Below, one piece after another: positions 23,131 to 33,738 of a DNA stretch of 64,000 bases. The notes below the pieces were generated by a model that made no database searches, was not told the origin of the DNA, and saw nothing but the letters and a program-made list of their open reading frames with translations. How positions within the stretch are numbered: position 1 is the first letter of the stretch; each line of letters begins with the position of its first letter. This stretch comes from Euptelea pleiosperma. Taxonomy: Eukaryota > Streptophyta > Magnoliopsida > Ranunculales > Eupteleaceae. Both the position numbers and the translations under genes were made by a program. The stretch spans positions 18,013,103-18,077,102 of the forward strand of contig CM068549.1 of the NCBI GenBank assembly GCA_035048495.1, given 5' to 3'.

Positions 23131-23918
23131 GGAAAATTTCTAAAAAGAAAACAAACTTTAATCTATTTACAAAAAAGAATACAACTTTTCGCAAATCCCA
23201 AAAAAGAAAACGAAACGCCCTTTCAAAGGGCGTTTCTCTACGGTGAGATCATCCTCACAAAAATTCAGATCATTCCGATATTCGTAGACTGGTTTAGAAG
23301 TTGAGGAATTATGGGCCGTCGATTTTTACTGTGTAGGCCAAAATGGGGGTCCCCCAAGCCCCACCAAAAATTAAAAAAACTAAAAAAAAAATAAAAAATA
23401 AATGCATACCTGAGTTTTAAAGCGTAGGAGGCCGCTTCGATCGGAGCAAGGAAGCCGCGAGGAGACCGCCGGAGTGAGAGAGGGGAGAGTTCGCCGGAGG
23501 AGAACACAGCGAGAGAGGAGAGGCGGGAGAATAGATGAAAGCGACTTAGGCGGAATTTAAGTCGTCGCCTGGCAGACGCCCTTTGAAAGGGCGTTTTTTT
23601 CATGAAAACGTTTTTTAAAAAACCATTTCTCAAGAAAAAACGCCCTTTAAAAGGACGTTTGTCAGACGTGTCAGCCATCAGTCATTCGTTAGTCAGTCAG
23701 CGACTGATTCGACTGACAGTAGACGAAATGCCCTTTAAAAGGGCGTTTGTCAGACGTGTCAGCCATCAGTCATTCGTTAGTCAGTCAGCGACTGATTCGA
23801 TTGACAGCAGACGAAACGCCATTTGAAAGGGCGTCTCGTTTTCTTTTTTGGGATTTGCGAAAAGTTGTATTCTTTTTTGTAAATAGATTAAAGTTTGTTT
23901 TCTTTTCTGCAATTTTCC
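23131..23918. mobile_element. Foldback MULE-like element with 11-bp target duplication
   Basis: The terminal inverted repeats are about 102 bp long (left 23131-23232, right 23817-23918). They begin GGAAAATT and run through AAAACAAACTTTAATCTATT to AAACGCCCTTTCAAAGGGCG, with few mismatches. The flanks are AAAGAAAAAAC on both sides (23120-23130 and 23919-23929), an 11-bp duplication typical of Mutator-like insertions. The interior has repeated GCCCTTTnAAAGGGC palindromes, an 88-bp tandem duplication near 23650-23820, and a GC-rich purine block at 23420-23530 that could be captured host DNA. The 137-aa minus frame inside (23265-23678) has no recognised domain. Confidence 0.85.
23651..23827. repeat. 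88-bp tandem repeat, two copies
   Basis: GTCAGACGTGTCAGCC starts at 23661 and again at 23749. Each unit contains CAGTCAGCGACTGATTCGA, itself partly palindromic, and borders on a GCCCTTT(A/G)AAAGGGC palindrome. The copies differ at only a few bases. Confidence 0.85.
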
Positions 23919-23984
23919 AAAGAAAAAACCTGGGTTAGAGTACGCCCTTCACAGTTTAGGTTGTCCAGCGCATCAATGATGATG

Positions 23985-24272
23985 AGGGACCATAGTGGTG
24001 CACTCTTATAAGTCACTGATCATATGGATGTTTGTCCCATCCCTAGGAAGACCTATATACCAAATATCATGTTGATTAGTGATTTCAAACCTATGAATCT
24101 GTGTACCCCAAAAAGGAGACTCGAAATCTACGGTTAAAAAAAATTAAAAAATCAACTCATGAAACCGACTCTAATCAAATCCTTAAAAATCATTAATCAG
24201 GCTGACTTTTTTGCATGCAGGTCCACTTAGGGATGGGCCAAACATCCATACGATCAGTGACTAATAAGAATG
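23985..24272. mobile_element. Palindromic MITE, family A copy
   Basis: CACTGATCATATGGATGTTTG is mirrored by CAAACATCCATACGATCAGTG. The inner GATTAGTGATTTCAAACC and AAAATCATTAATCAGGCTGA blocks pair, and ATCAACTCATGAAACCGA sits right of centre. The stem runs about 100 bp per arm. Confidence 0.75.
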
Positions 24273-24884
24273 CTGCCCACCGCACATCTCTAGGTCTTGG
24301 AAAGGGATAAGAACCCCTGCAAAGAACTCCAAAAACCATGTCTTGGATAATCTGACAAACAAAAGACCTTCTTTGTTTTGTTTTGGTGGGAAAGCTGGAA
24401 TCAAACTTGTGTCCACATTGAGCTACTGGCTTGAGCTCATTCCAGAATCATAGATGCTTTTAACCGTTATCCAACAATCTATCGAGATCTCGCACAATCC
24501 CCTTGCATAACTTTCACACCATATCCCCCATATAAACTCTCCAAAAATACCCACACGACCTTGCTCCTTACATGTTTGTTTCGAAATCCAGTTCGTTTCG
24601 CTTTGTATCGTTTGTATCGGATTGTCTCGGTTACATTAAGGAAAAAAAGAGAGAAATAGATAAAGTAAAGAGGAACAGTAAAAGAGATGAGAATCTCTTA
24701 CCTGTTACCTGCAGTCTGCGCACGACTCACAGCGGTTGAGCGGCGACTACTCTTTTCTTCTTCTTCCTCCCCTCTACGGCGATTTCTTCTTCTCCGTTGA
24801 CATGGGTAGGTAACTTCTCTTTTTTAGGTTAAGAATCAAATAAAAACATCTAGGGTAGTATTAGACCTACCATTTTATCTTATG
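24273..24884. other. Intergenic DNA
   Basis: Nothing with a reading frame or repeat border was recognised. A pyrimidine/purine-rich stretch at 24740-24800 (CTTTTCTTCTTCTTCCTCC) is simple sequence. Confidence 0.35.
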
Positions 24885-25092
24885 CACGGCCATAATATAA
24901 GCGGTGTGGCACATGCTTAGAGACTACTGACTGTTTGGATTGCTACACATCTGGATGAACCAGTGGACCAAAAGCTAGCCTGATTTGTAATTCTATATTG
25001 GAGACCTTTTCATGGGTTTAATTTTAACGGTGGGAATTCACACGTTATTTGGGATACTCAGATCAAAAGGCTAGATATTACTAACAAGGCCG
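24885..25092. mobile_element. Truncated family A MITE
   Basis: The left half is largely present (GCTTAGAGACTACTGACTGT, AAAGCTAGCCTGATTTGTAA, CATGGGTTTAATTTTAACGG) and the right half stops after CTAGATATTACTAACAAGGCCGA at a poly(T) run. Confidence 0.55.
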
Positions 25093-25264
25093 ATTTTTTT
25101 TTTTTTTTTAAGTAATAGCATCTCCAATTAGCTTCTTCAAAAAAAAAACATCTTCAAATTTGTTGACGGAGGCGCCCTCTAAAAAGTGTTGAATTCCCAT
25201 CAGCCCCTTTAAAAAAAAATAAAAAACATCTTCAAAAAGTTTTTTCAAAGGACTCGAAAAGGTT

Positions 25265-25272
25265 TAAAAGAA
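25265..25272. repeat. MULE left target-site duplication
   Basis: TAAAAGAA immediately before the GGGTGGC terminus; identical to 30111-30118. Confidence 0.85.
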
Positions 25273-26059
25273 GGGTGGCATTAATTGCACACACCTTTTT
25301 TTTGTAGTAACACCCACGTTAAAAAAATATAACAACCAAAATGTTAAGTGAGAGTCGTCGTTACCCACACCCACCCACAAAAAAAATAAAATAAATAGAG
25401 CCGATGGAAACGAAGGAGAAACGGTTTGGAAACAAGGAGAAACAGAGGAGACTCTGCGTGTCCTCATATTCTCTCAATCCATCTCCGCCATTGAAGAAGA
25501 ACGTGTTAACTCGGCTCCATTTCCTTCTTCTCTTACAAACGAGGCATGGAGGTAAGTTGTATACCTAAATAATGATTTCTACTGTGTTTGCTTGTATGCT
25601 AATGATTTGAACTACATTTTGTCGAAGATGATTATGTTTTGGGGTTGAAAACTAGGGTTTTGTTCAAATTTTGGGGATGATTATGTTCTTGAAATTTTTT
25701 TCTTCTGTTTAATAATATTATAAGTTAGTTATTTTCAATCTTGAAAATTTTTTTTTTTCAAATTGAATGAACCTCAATTGAAGTTTTTTATAACTTACTC
25801 GAATGAATTAGGTTTTTTGTGCAAATATGTTCATTGAAAAGAATTTTATATCCTAGAAGTGGTTAGATTAACATTAGTTTACAAGGTTTCTTAATTCAAG
25901 TGGTTTAATGTTCAAATAAGGTCATTGAAAAGATTTTTATATCTTATAAGTAGTTGGATTAGCATTAGTTTCAAATTATTTTTTGTTCAAATGGTTTATT
26001 GAAATGATCAGTTTCATTTAGTTCACTATTCAAAGTATATTAATTTATTACTGAACTAA

Positions 26060-27765
26060 AAATTTTAAGGATCTGCAAGTAATGCAGATAATAAAGCAAC
26101 AAATGACTTACTTCAAGTGCAGATCGTAGAAGAAGTAGACGAGATTGTAAGAAAAGTGTTTATTCCAAATCTATGTATTTGGTTTGTTAATTAAATTCTT
26201 AAATATGCTTATCTTCTTTCTTAATAGGTACCTATATCATCTGAGGTACCTATATCAGTTGAGTCAGCTGATTATACGGTTACATTCACCACGTGGGAGG
26301 TGTGTGCATTATCATTACAAATGAGATTATCATTTTTATTCCTCTATTAAGTAATATAATAATTGAGAGTGATGTGTATTTGTCATTGTTTTACAGGTCT
26401 TTTATAGTTGTGGTGAACTAATAAAATGTGTTCAAGATATCGATAAAATAGTTGGAGATGTTGTAGTAGTCTCAAGATCAGATCATCAGAAGGATAAATA
26501 CCCAAGAATTTTCTTCGGTTGAGAGAGGGGTGGAAAAAGTAGGTCATCAGTTGATTCAAAAAAAGATGCGGGGAATAACAAGAGTAGACGGGTAGGAACA
26601 AAACGATGTGGATGTCCTTTTTCACTAAGAGGTGTGAAGTTGTCCGTAAATGACCGATGGATGGTTAAAGTGATTTGTGGTACCCATAACCATCCAATCG
26701 CAGAACAGTAAACATTCTTTTATTGGAAGACTCAATGCAGATAAGAAGCAACTGATGACCGAAATGACAAAGGCAAGTGTGAAGCCAAAAGAAGTATTGA
26801 GAGCCATAAAGGTGAGGGATACAAAAAATGCATTTACTATGTCGACAATTTATAATGTCCGATCATTGATGAGAAAGAGGGAGAAGGGCGATAAAATAGA
26901 TATACAAATGTTAATAAAGATGTTGGTTGAATATGAATATGTGGAATGGCACAGGACTACTGAGGGTTCTAATAGGATTCAGGATTTGTTCTCGGCGCAC
27001 CCAGCATCCCTTCAGCTGAGTAAGTGTTTTCCTTACATATTTTTCATGGATTGCACGTATAAAACGAATAGATTTGGGTTACCACTATTGGAGATTGTAA
27101 GGGTGACATCTTGTGAGAAGACATTCTGTGTCGCATTTGTCTTTATGAAAATAGAACAAGAATATAATTATGTTTGGGCATTAAAGTGTTTGAAGTCGAT
27201 TCTAATAGACTATTCACTTCAAAGTGTTTGAAGTCGATTCTAATAGACTATTCACTTCCATCGGTCATTGTCACAAATAGAGATCTGGCTCTCATGAATG
27301 CAATCAAGAAGGTGTTTCTAGAAGACCAAAACTTCCTTTGCTGTTTCCACATATCTAGAAATGTGTTGTCCAAGTGCAAACATATGTTTAAAACATGCGC
27401 AGAGTGGAAGAAATTCTTAACATCGTGGAATGAGTTGGTGTTATCTTCTACTTAGGTAGAGTATGATGATCGCTTAGCTGCCTTTGAGATGAATTTCGCA
27501 AAAATGCATTCACGTGTCTTACTTTATGTCAATTATACTTGGTTGACACCCCATAGAGACCGTTTTGTAGCGCCATGTACAGATAATTATTTGCACTTTG
27601 GGCATTCAACAACAAATAGAATAGAAAGTTCACATGCCAAGTTAGAAAGATAACTCGGGACGTCTCAGGCTTCAATTTCTACAGCATTCCCTTCTATTCA
27701 TAGCCTACTGGAATTACAACATATTGAAATCACTGCATCATTTAAGAAGAGCATTCATACGGTGA
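26060..27765 (+). pseudogene. MULE transposase (DDE), spliced, multiply disabled
   Basis: Spliced plus-strand gene: one small exon before about 26149; an exon at 26228-26299 (ends GGGAG|GTGTGT); a main exon from 26397 (after TTTTACAG). The main exon reads TKRCGCPFSLRG and WMVKVICGTHNHPIAE, the N-terminal zinc-finger-like module of MULE transposases. Then come LFSAHPASLQLSKCFPYIFF, MDCTYKTNRFGLPLLEIV (first catalytic Asp), VTNRDLALMNAI (second Asp), CCFHISRNVLSKCK, and TTNRIESSHAKLER with the catalytic Glu near 27620. It ends near LLELQHIEITASFKKS. Disabling changes are an in-frame TGA near 26521, a frame change near 26708, a 38-bp tandem duplication at 27183-27258, TAG near 27454 and TAA near 27651. 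It cannot be a working enzyme. Confidence 0.9.
27183..27258 (+). repeat. Perfect 38-bp tandem duplication inside the transposase
   Basis: Units 27183-27220 and 27221-27258 are identical, starting AAAGTGTTTGAAGTCGATTC. Thirty-eight is not a multiple of three, so the duplication shifts the transposase frame between WALKCLKSI and LPSVIVTNRD. Identity of the copies suggests it is recent compared with the other lesions. Confidence 0.95.
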
Positions 27766-29195
27766 ACACTTTCCATTCATGTGGTTGGGTCAAGTCAATT
27801 GCCTCCCGCAACATTCTCAAATTGGCCTCTAGATCTCCACCTGAAGGTGTTGGAAACTATCGTTTGGCTCGTAGATCGCCAATTTTAAACTCTAGATCTG
27901 GCTTTGGTCTTGTAAATGGAAAGTGTTCATAGACCCATGCCTACAGCACATCAAAAATGATAAACAAAAGTAGCTAAAAGTATTAAATATAAACATGTGT
28001 TTTGAAAAAATACCTCCGCTAGTGTCAAATAATCGACAATCTGCTTCACTCTTGACCTAGACGCTAATCCCAACTGTCGATATAGACATGCTAGAGCACC
28101 TGCCCCCCCCCCCCCCCCAAGCATATGTAGCTACTTGTTTGATGTCCCGCAAGAGTTGAAGATACATAATAGGTACCTTTGTTCCCGTCTTGTCAGAAAA
28201 AATTATACACCCTAGCAAATACAAAATATAGTCCCTCACAGCGAACTCGCACTACTCATCTGAAGGATTCTGACCAATATTTTCCAAGTTAAGCCTCAAC
28301 CATTCCATCCTTACTGTGTTGCCCTTATTCAAAACTAGTTCAGCAATGGCAACATGTTGCTCGACTCCCAACGTCTCTACAAGCAAGTGAACGGCTTGTT
28401 GGGGTGACAACGTATCCAACTCTGTCACTGATCGACCTTCAATTGGGATACGTATAATCTGGTACATATCGTCCAAGGTGATCGTCATCTCACCAAATGG
28501 GAGATGGAATGTATTTGTCTCAGGGTGCCACCTCTCAACAAACCCTAAAGTAAGTACTCAATTATTTATTCTATACGCATACCTTGCCAAATTAAACAAC
28601 CATGTACGCCTTAACAGAATCCTAAAATGATGTGGCTTAGTGGACCAATCTCAGTTTCTAATTTTTGTGGTATGTTGTATGCATCTAAGTATTGCCCGTT
28701 CCTACATATTAGTAACATATATTATTAACATATATTACAAACAATGACATTTGCTTTTACCTTAAGTTCCCAGATAGAGTGAGCAACATGCGTTTTGAAA
28801 TTTTTCAAAATTACAGGGTTAGAAGGACCTCCGGGGAACCCACCACGTGATATTGCAGCGTACTAGGGGTGTACTCGATAGTATTGTTCTTCCGTATAGA
28901 CTGCTTCTTCTACCAAGACATCTTCTTCTTTTGCCGAGCCTTCTTCTTCTGCCGAGCCTTTTTCTTCTGTCGAGGCTTCTGATACATCATCTTCTTCTTC
29001 AACTTGTTCATTATGTTGAATGGGACGAAATAGGTCATCCATAATTTGTTATTGTTGTTGTTGTATATTTGGCCGTTCTATGCAGCGTTTTCTTTTAGAC
29101 GCTGTGGGAGGAATCCGGTGAGGTAGTGGCAGAGGAGGATTTGACGTACTATGAGAGTTACTCTTTCATATAACCTTACGAATTGCTCGACGCAT
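27765..29195 (-). pseudogene. Plant mobile domain (PMD/MAIN-like) protein pseudogene within the MULE
   Basis: Minus strand, converging on the MULE transposase. The N-terminal part (29195-28863) reads MRRAIRKVI, a basic ASKRKRC motif, then an acidic SAEEEGSAKEED repeat. After an intron-like gap come LLRRTWLFNLARYAYR, GFVERWHPETNTFHLPFGEM, TITLDDMYQIIRIPIEGR and MEWLRLNLENIGQN. Downstream are RDYILYLLGCIIFSDKTG, QLLRDIKQVATYAWG and, in the next exon, AWVYEHFPFTRPKPDLEF. This order (ERWHPET-HLPxGEMTITLDD-IPIEGR-YLLYLLGC-DKTG-AWxYEHFP) is the plant mobile domain of MAIN/MAIL-like and phosphatase-7-long-form-like proteins. Lesions are in-frame stops near 29166, 29050, 28552, 28251 and 27857, and a C16 run at 28103-28118 expanding a Gly tract. 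PMD genes are known passengers of MULEs and Gypsy elements. Confidence 0.85.
28103..28118. repeat. Homopolymer C16 in the PMD pseudogene
   Basis: Sixteen consecutive C on plus (Gly codons on minus) lie directly after the YAWG motif. Prone to slippage and to sequencing error. Confidence 0.9.
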
Positions 29196-29804
29196 TGCTA
29201 TCGAAACCAATCAATCAATACCATTCAAAAATGTCAAATAGACAACTTAAGATGTAACATCACGTATACATTTTGAAATATAAGGTTCATTGTGTGCAAA
29301 TCTCTAAGATATTTTATCAAACAGTTTGCACCAACATTAAACAAGTAATGTAGGTTATTTGATGCATTACAGAGAAAAATACATAAGAACAATCTAAAGA
29401 CTTACCTTGATATCTTTTTGGTGGCGAAAAATAATCTTTTTCTTGTAAAAATAAAAAAATATCCTGAAGTAGAGCAAGAATGATGGGCTTCTGTGGATCA
29501 AGACTGAAAAATGGTTAAGTGGAACAATCACCTTCAATGGGTTTCGGTGAAGGTGGATCAATCACCTTCAATGGAGTCGGTGGATGATGATTTGGTGGAG
29601 TATGATTCGGTGGAGCTCAGTGGACTCTTTGGTGGAGGGAGGATGAAGTGATAAATCTCTTTTAATGGTTTCTCAGTCTATGATTTTGTTTAGGTGGGTG
29701 TGACTATGAAGTTGGTGCAAGTAAGTTAGATGCAACTTATGGTATTTGTAGATAAGTTGTGGGTGTAACTCAAAAAAAGGTGTGTGCACTTAACGCCACC
29801 CTAA

Positions 29805-30110
29805 GGCCCTGTTTGATTGCATGGAAAATTTTCCAGAGAAAATACATCTGGGATATGCTTGAAATGGCTGATTGATTGCAACTGAGAACACGTATTTCAA
29901 TCATGTGAGAAAATAAAAGTGTATTTTCAGGTGGAAATGAATTCTTACCTATCTGGGTGGGAAATGATTCCGGGTTTAGTAGGGAAAATTATCCAGATTT
30001 AAATGGCATGATAGGGAAAATTGTATAGATTTATAATGGCTATCTAACAATGGACAGTTGTGTTTTCCCAAGGAAAATGCAATTTTCCCACTTGGAAATC
30101 AAACACGGCC
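29805..30110. mobile_element. Tourist-like MITE inserted in the MULE target duplication
   Basis: The ends GGCCCTGTTTGATTGCATGG and, inverted, GGCCGTGTTTGATTTCCAAG are typical PIF/Harbinger-type MITE termini. The target duplication TAA is at 29802-29804 and 30111-30113. Length 306 bp, no coding capacity. A close relative in reverse orientation lies at 58456-58734 (shared AACAATGGACAGTTGTGTTT, GAATTCTTACCTATCTGG). Confidence 0.9.
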
Positions 30111-30118
30111 TAAAAGAA

Positions 30119-30638
30119 AATTGAATGGAAAGAAAATGACAAAAATTATAATTTAGAAATTGAAAAGTAACCCCTTAGTTGATGTCAAGAATAAAGATAT
30201 AGAGGGGGCTTCAAATTCTTAGTAGACGGTAGACCTATGCACCAAAAATCAACTTACTTGGTGATCTCTAGCAATAGATTTTAACAAAAACAAAGCTCAA
30301 AATCCAACAGCCAAAAATAAAACTATTAAAATGCATGGATCTTGTGTATATGTCCACCAAGATTGTGAACCAAACATGCATGGATCTTGGGGCTAAAGAG
30401 TGTACCAGGTGGCGTTTCTGGAGGGGGCTTCAAAATTTGAAGTCCTCGTAGAATAGCTAAAATGAGCCCAAAATAAATTTAGGGCACATTGACCTTATGA
30501 TGTTTAGTTCACCTCTTGATGGATCTACACATCAAAAATAAATTTAATTAATTCTTTGTGGCCTACTGACCTTATGGATGTTTGGTCCACCTCTTGATGG
30601 ATCTACATATCATAAATAAATTTAATTAATATTTTTTT
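30119..30638. other. Intergenic DNA with MITE-like words
   Basis: GACCTTATGGATGTTTGGTC and CACCTCTTGATGGATCTACA occur twice (about 30490 and 30550), a local duplication of roughly 60 bp related to the family A arm. No gene is seen. Confidence 0.4.
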
Positions 30639-31077
30639 GGACGGGATATTGGCACCTGCGTTTTCGCTCAGTAAACCCAAAAATCCCCCTCCCTCCTTTT
30701 TCACTCATCACACCCATAAAAAAAAAAAAAACCCAAAAAAACTGAGAAAACACAGAAGAGGAGAAGAAGAAGAAGAAGAAGAGACGGACGCCGCTGCGGT
30801 CGCAGGTACGTCTCTCTCTTACTCTCTCCCTCTCACTCTCGATTCTGGGCTGTCGAGAGAGAGAGAGAGAGAGATAGAGAGAAGAAGAGACGTACCTCCG
30901 GTAGTGGTGGCGTCCTCCTCCTCCTCCTCCTCCTCTTCTTCTTCTTCTTCTTCTTCTTCTTTTTCTTCTTCTCCCTCTGTTTTTCCTCTTCTTCTCTAAT
31001 TTTTTTTTGTTTTTGGTGGATGGGTGTGATGAGTGATGGGTTTACTGAGCGAAAACTCAGGTGCCAATATCCCGTCC
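30639..31077. mobile_element. Terminal-inverted-repeat element with GA/CTT-rich core
   Basis: The left end GGACGGGATATTGGCACCTG, followed by GTTTTCGCTCAGTAAACCCA, is mirrored exactly except one base by the right end (read in reverse from 31077), giving arms of about 40 bp plus a looser CTCATCACACCCAT extension. The core has a second inverted pair, GGTACGTCTCT and AGAGACGTACC, around a (GA)n tract, then (CTC)n/(CTT)n at 30909-30975. The flanks are T-runs, so a target duplication cannot be judged. The 120-aa and 98-aa frames here are low-complexity shadows. Confidence 0.8.
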
Positions 31078-31284
31078 CTTTTTTTTTGCTGTTGAATTTG
31101 AGCACTTTAATAATGTAATTTCTATCCATTGGATTTAAGCATTTTTTTAGATGTTAAAATATAATTGCTAGAAATCATCGATGGAGTTGCTTTTTTTATT
31201 TAGGTCCACCAAGAGGTTTACCAAACATCCGTAAGTCAAATTGACCCTAAAGAGTGGTCCACATGGCATTTTTGGGAACACATA

Positions 31285-31615
31285 CATCTTTGATCAGGGA
31301 TGTTCATATGGGCCACATGGACACTTAGAGATCATTGACCGTATGGATGTTAGTCCCATCCCTAGGTGGACCTACATACCAAAAATCAGCTTGATTGGTG
31401 ATTTCTAACCATTATATTTAACTAACCCAAATAATCCTCGAAATCCACGGTTAAAAAATCAACCCATGAAAAAGAATTAAATCCAATGGTTAAAACTCAC
31501 CAATCAAGCTGATATTTGGTGTGTAGTTTCACCTGGGAATGGGACAAACATCCATACGGTCCTTTGTCTCCAAGAGTATGCCACATGGTTCATACGTACA
31601 TCTGTGAACATAAAC
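31285..31615. mobile_element. Palindromic MITE, family A copy
   Basis: The outer arms GATGTTCATATGGGCCACATGG and CCACATGGTTCATACGTACATC pair imperfectly. GACCGTATGGATGTTAGTCC pairs with GGACAAACATCCATACGGTC, and CAGCTTGATTGGTGATTTCTAA pairs with the inverse block. This is one of the fuller copies of the family. Confidence 0.75.
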
Positions 31616-31985
31616 TAGTAATCAATAGCCCATGCTATACGAAATTTAAATTAATGATTTATGCCTGTGCTAAAACACGAGCCATCTAAAATACTAAGAT
31701 AAAATTAATTAAAAAATATTGAGTTAATGATAATAGTTAGTGTTTGAATAAAACTTTTGAGTTATGTATAGTTTAAAGATGTTCTTAATTTATAATACTT
31801 TTAAATAATATTAGGTATAATGGGCATAAGAATAGTCAATATAAGATATTGGGTTAGTGATAATATATAATTAGTGTTTGAAAATAATTTTTTAAAATAT
31901 AACCAGATCAACCTCACTTCAACTAATTTGCTAAATAATTTTGAGATGCTGTTAGTAAAATTAAAAATTTTAGATTATGGATAAG
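31616..31985. other. AT-rich DNA left of the Gypsy LTR
   Basis: It contains two similar AT-rich segments (ATTGGGTTAGTGATAATATATAATTAGTGTTTG and ATTGAGTTAATGATAATAGTTAGTGTTTG) about 130 bp apart. No gene is seen. The last five bases ATAAG would be the target site of the adjoining LTR element. Confidence 0.4.
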
Positions 31986-33738
31986 TGTTACGCCCGGACT
32001 TTTGATCCAAAGAATTGAACCAACTGTCTAGGGTAGTTTTACTTGCAAGTGTACAAGTTTTGTTGTAGTACTTTTACAAGATCGAATCACAGGGATTGAC
32101 TTGTGCGCAAGAACTATGGATGCGAAACCACAAAAGAAAAAAAAAGAAGTGAGAAAGTGAAAGAGAGATTTCCACACGAGTGTGGAGCGAGTGAATGTGA
32201 GTGATGTAAACAACTATAGAAAACACTAGAGCAATATCGAGAGGAAAGAATAGCAGAGAGAAGGCCTAAGGTTTTAAGGATCTAGCTTTTCTCTTATGTT
32301 TCTCTTTTGATTATGTTTTTCTCGATCAGATGACAATTATGAATTTCTTATGATCAGAATGTTTAACGATGAAATCCAATAAATAAATCCAAAATAGGAG
32401 AATCAAGTTAAAGAGAATTAATCAATCAACAATCGATTATCGAGCCACAAGGGATTTCAAGTATTCGTCGTATCATTCAATCACGATGAATTAAGAGATC
32501 GTATAGGCCGATAAATTCTTGAACAAATAAGTATTCTCAAATAACATAAAAGTCCATTCACAGTAAGTCCCAATTGATTATCAAAAGATAAAAGACATAA
32601 TAGCCTCACTAGCTTCACCCACAGCCTTAACAAAGTGTTTTGCCGTCCATTGTTATGAAAGAGGTCATGAACAATAAATTAGCTAAACAAATCAAAAGGA
32701 GAAAAAAAAAATACAAAATAAGAAGAAGAAGAATGCCACTCAAGGTGTTGTGGAGACAAGTGATCAACCAACGTTGGAAGAGAAAAATCACGAGGTATTG
32801 TCCAAACGAGGTGTTGATTCTGCTCAAAACGTGCTCCCCAAGCCCTATTCCATAGAGACACCCAAGGGCCCCTTTTATAGCCTAAGATTAGCCAGCATTC
32901 CTTTTTTTTTTAAATAGATCATAGCCATCCAATACATCTTTCCATCTTTATAGAGTTGATGCCCAATTTTTCAAAGTCATCCTTCTCCAATGTGAATCCC
33001 CCCCTTTTTTTTATAGAACTTTCTCTACCACTTACCTTTTTATACCCACATGCCTTTTCCACAATCAACTTTCAACTTTTATTGAAAAGCTTCACCTTTT
33101 TGAAAAAAGACATCAATGTTTGAAAAACTAAAACACCTTCTATTTTGGTGAAACATCCAGAACATGTTTGGTTTGAATAGAAAATCTTAAAATATTACTT
33201 GCTAAATCCATTTTCTATTTTTGGAGAAACTATCCTATGTATGTGCACATACCATGGTGCCGTGCCTTTTTGTATAGAATCCCATCTTAGGATTGCCACA
33301 TCATCCATTTACTTTGATCCAACCTTAAATTTTTCCATTTGATCTTCATCGTTTATCACCTATTTCAAACATGGTCATGTGATGTCAATACCATGCACAC
33401 TACTTGGCCCACGTTGTGGCTTGCACGTTGGCCCAATTTCTTGGGCTTTATATCTTTTGGTCCAATGGTTTAGCTTTGTACCACAATTTTGGTCTAATAT
33501 TTTGATTGATGGCCCAATATCATAGTCCACTAACTTGGCTCATAATTGCGCTCCGTTTCTTAGTCCACCACATCGGCCCACATTTTTTATGTTTCACTAA
33601 GCACCTGTAGAAGAAAATATACCAAATGAGTATTTAAAAAAGGCTTCACATGCTTAGTGTAAAATCAAGGATATTAGTAGAAGAAATTTTGCTCATGGCC
33701 GTCAAAATAAGGATAATTATAACAATTTTAGGCAATCA
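31986..33738 (-). mobile_element. 3' LTR of an Athila/Tat-like Ty3/Gypsy element
   Basis: Read on minus, the LTR starts TGATTGCCTAAAATTG at 33738 and ends GTCCGGGCGTAACA at 31986, so TG...CA termini. It directly abuts a polypurine tract at 33739-33749. Length 1753 bp. It contains a CAATCCCTGTGATTCGATC segment near the far end, as is common in Athila/Tat LTRs; a related segment is in the solo LTR at 41467-43914. The partner 5' LTR is not in the window. Confidence 0.7.

Larger units (their letters stand above)
25273..29801. mobile_element. Complete decayed MULE carrying transposase and plant-mobile-domain ORFs
   Basis: The terminal inverted repeats are about 45 bp: GGGTGGCATTAATTGCACAC at 25273, and its inverse GGGTGGCGTTAAGTGCACAC read from 29801 on the minus strand, both followed by ACC(T)n and ACACCCAC. 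The left flank is TAAAAGAA (25265-25272). The matching right copy is TAAAAGAA at 30111-30118, separated from the MULE end by a later Tourist-like MITE. Removing that MITE and its TAA duplication restores an 8-bp MULE target duplication. Inside are a MULE transposase pseudogene on plus and a plant-mobile-domain pseudogene on minus, converging near 27.77 kb. Length about 4.5 kb. Confidence 0.9.

Noticed and set aside
30637..31129. Coding genes with poly-Ser or poly-Lys tracts
   Set aside because: The frames are produced by (CTT)n and (GA)n microsatellites inside a terminal-inverted-repeat element.
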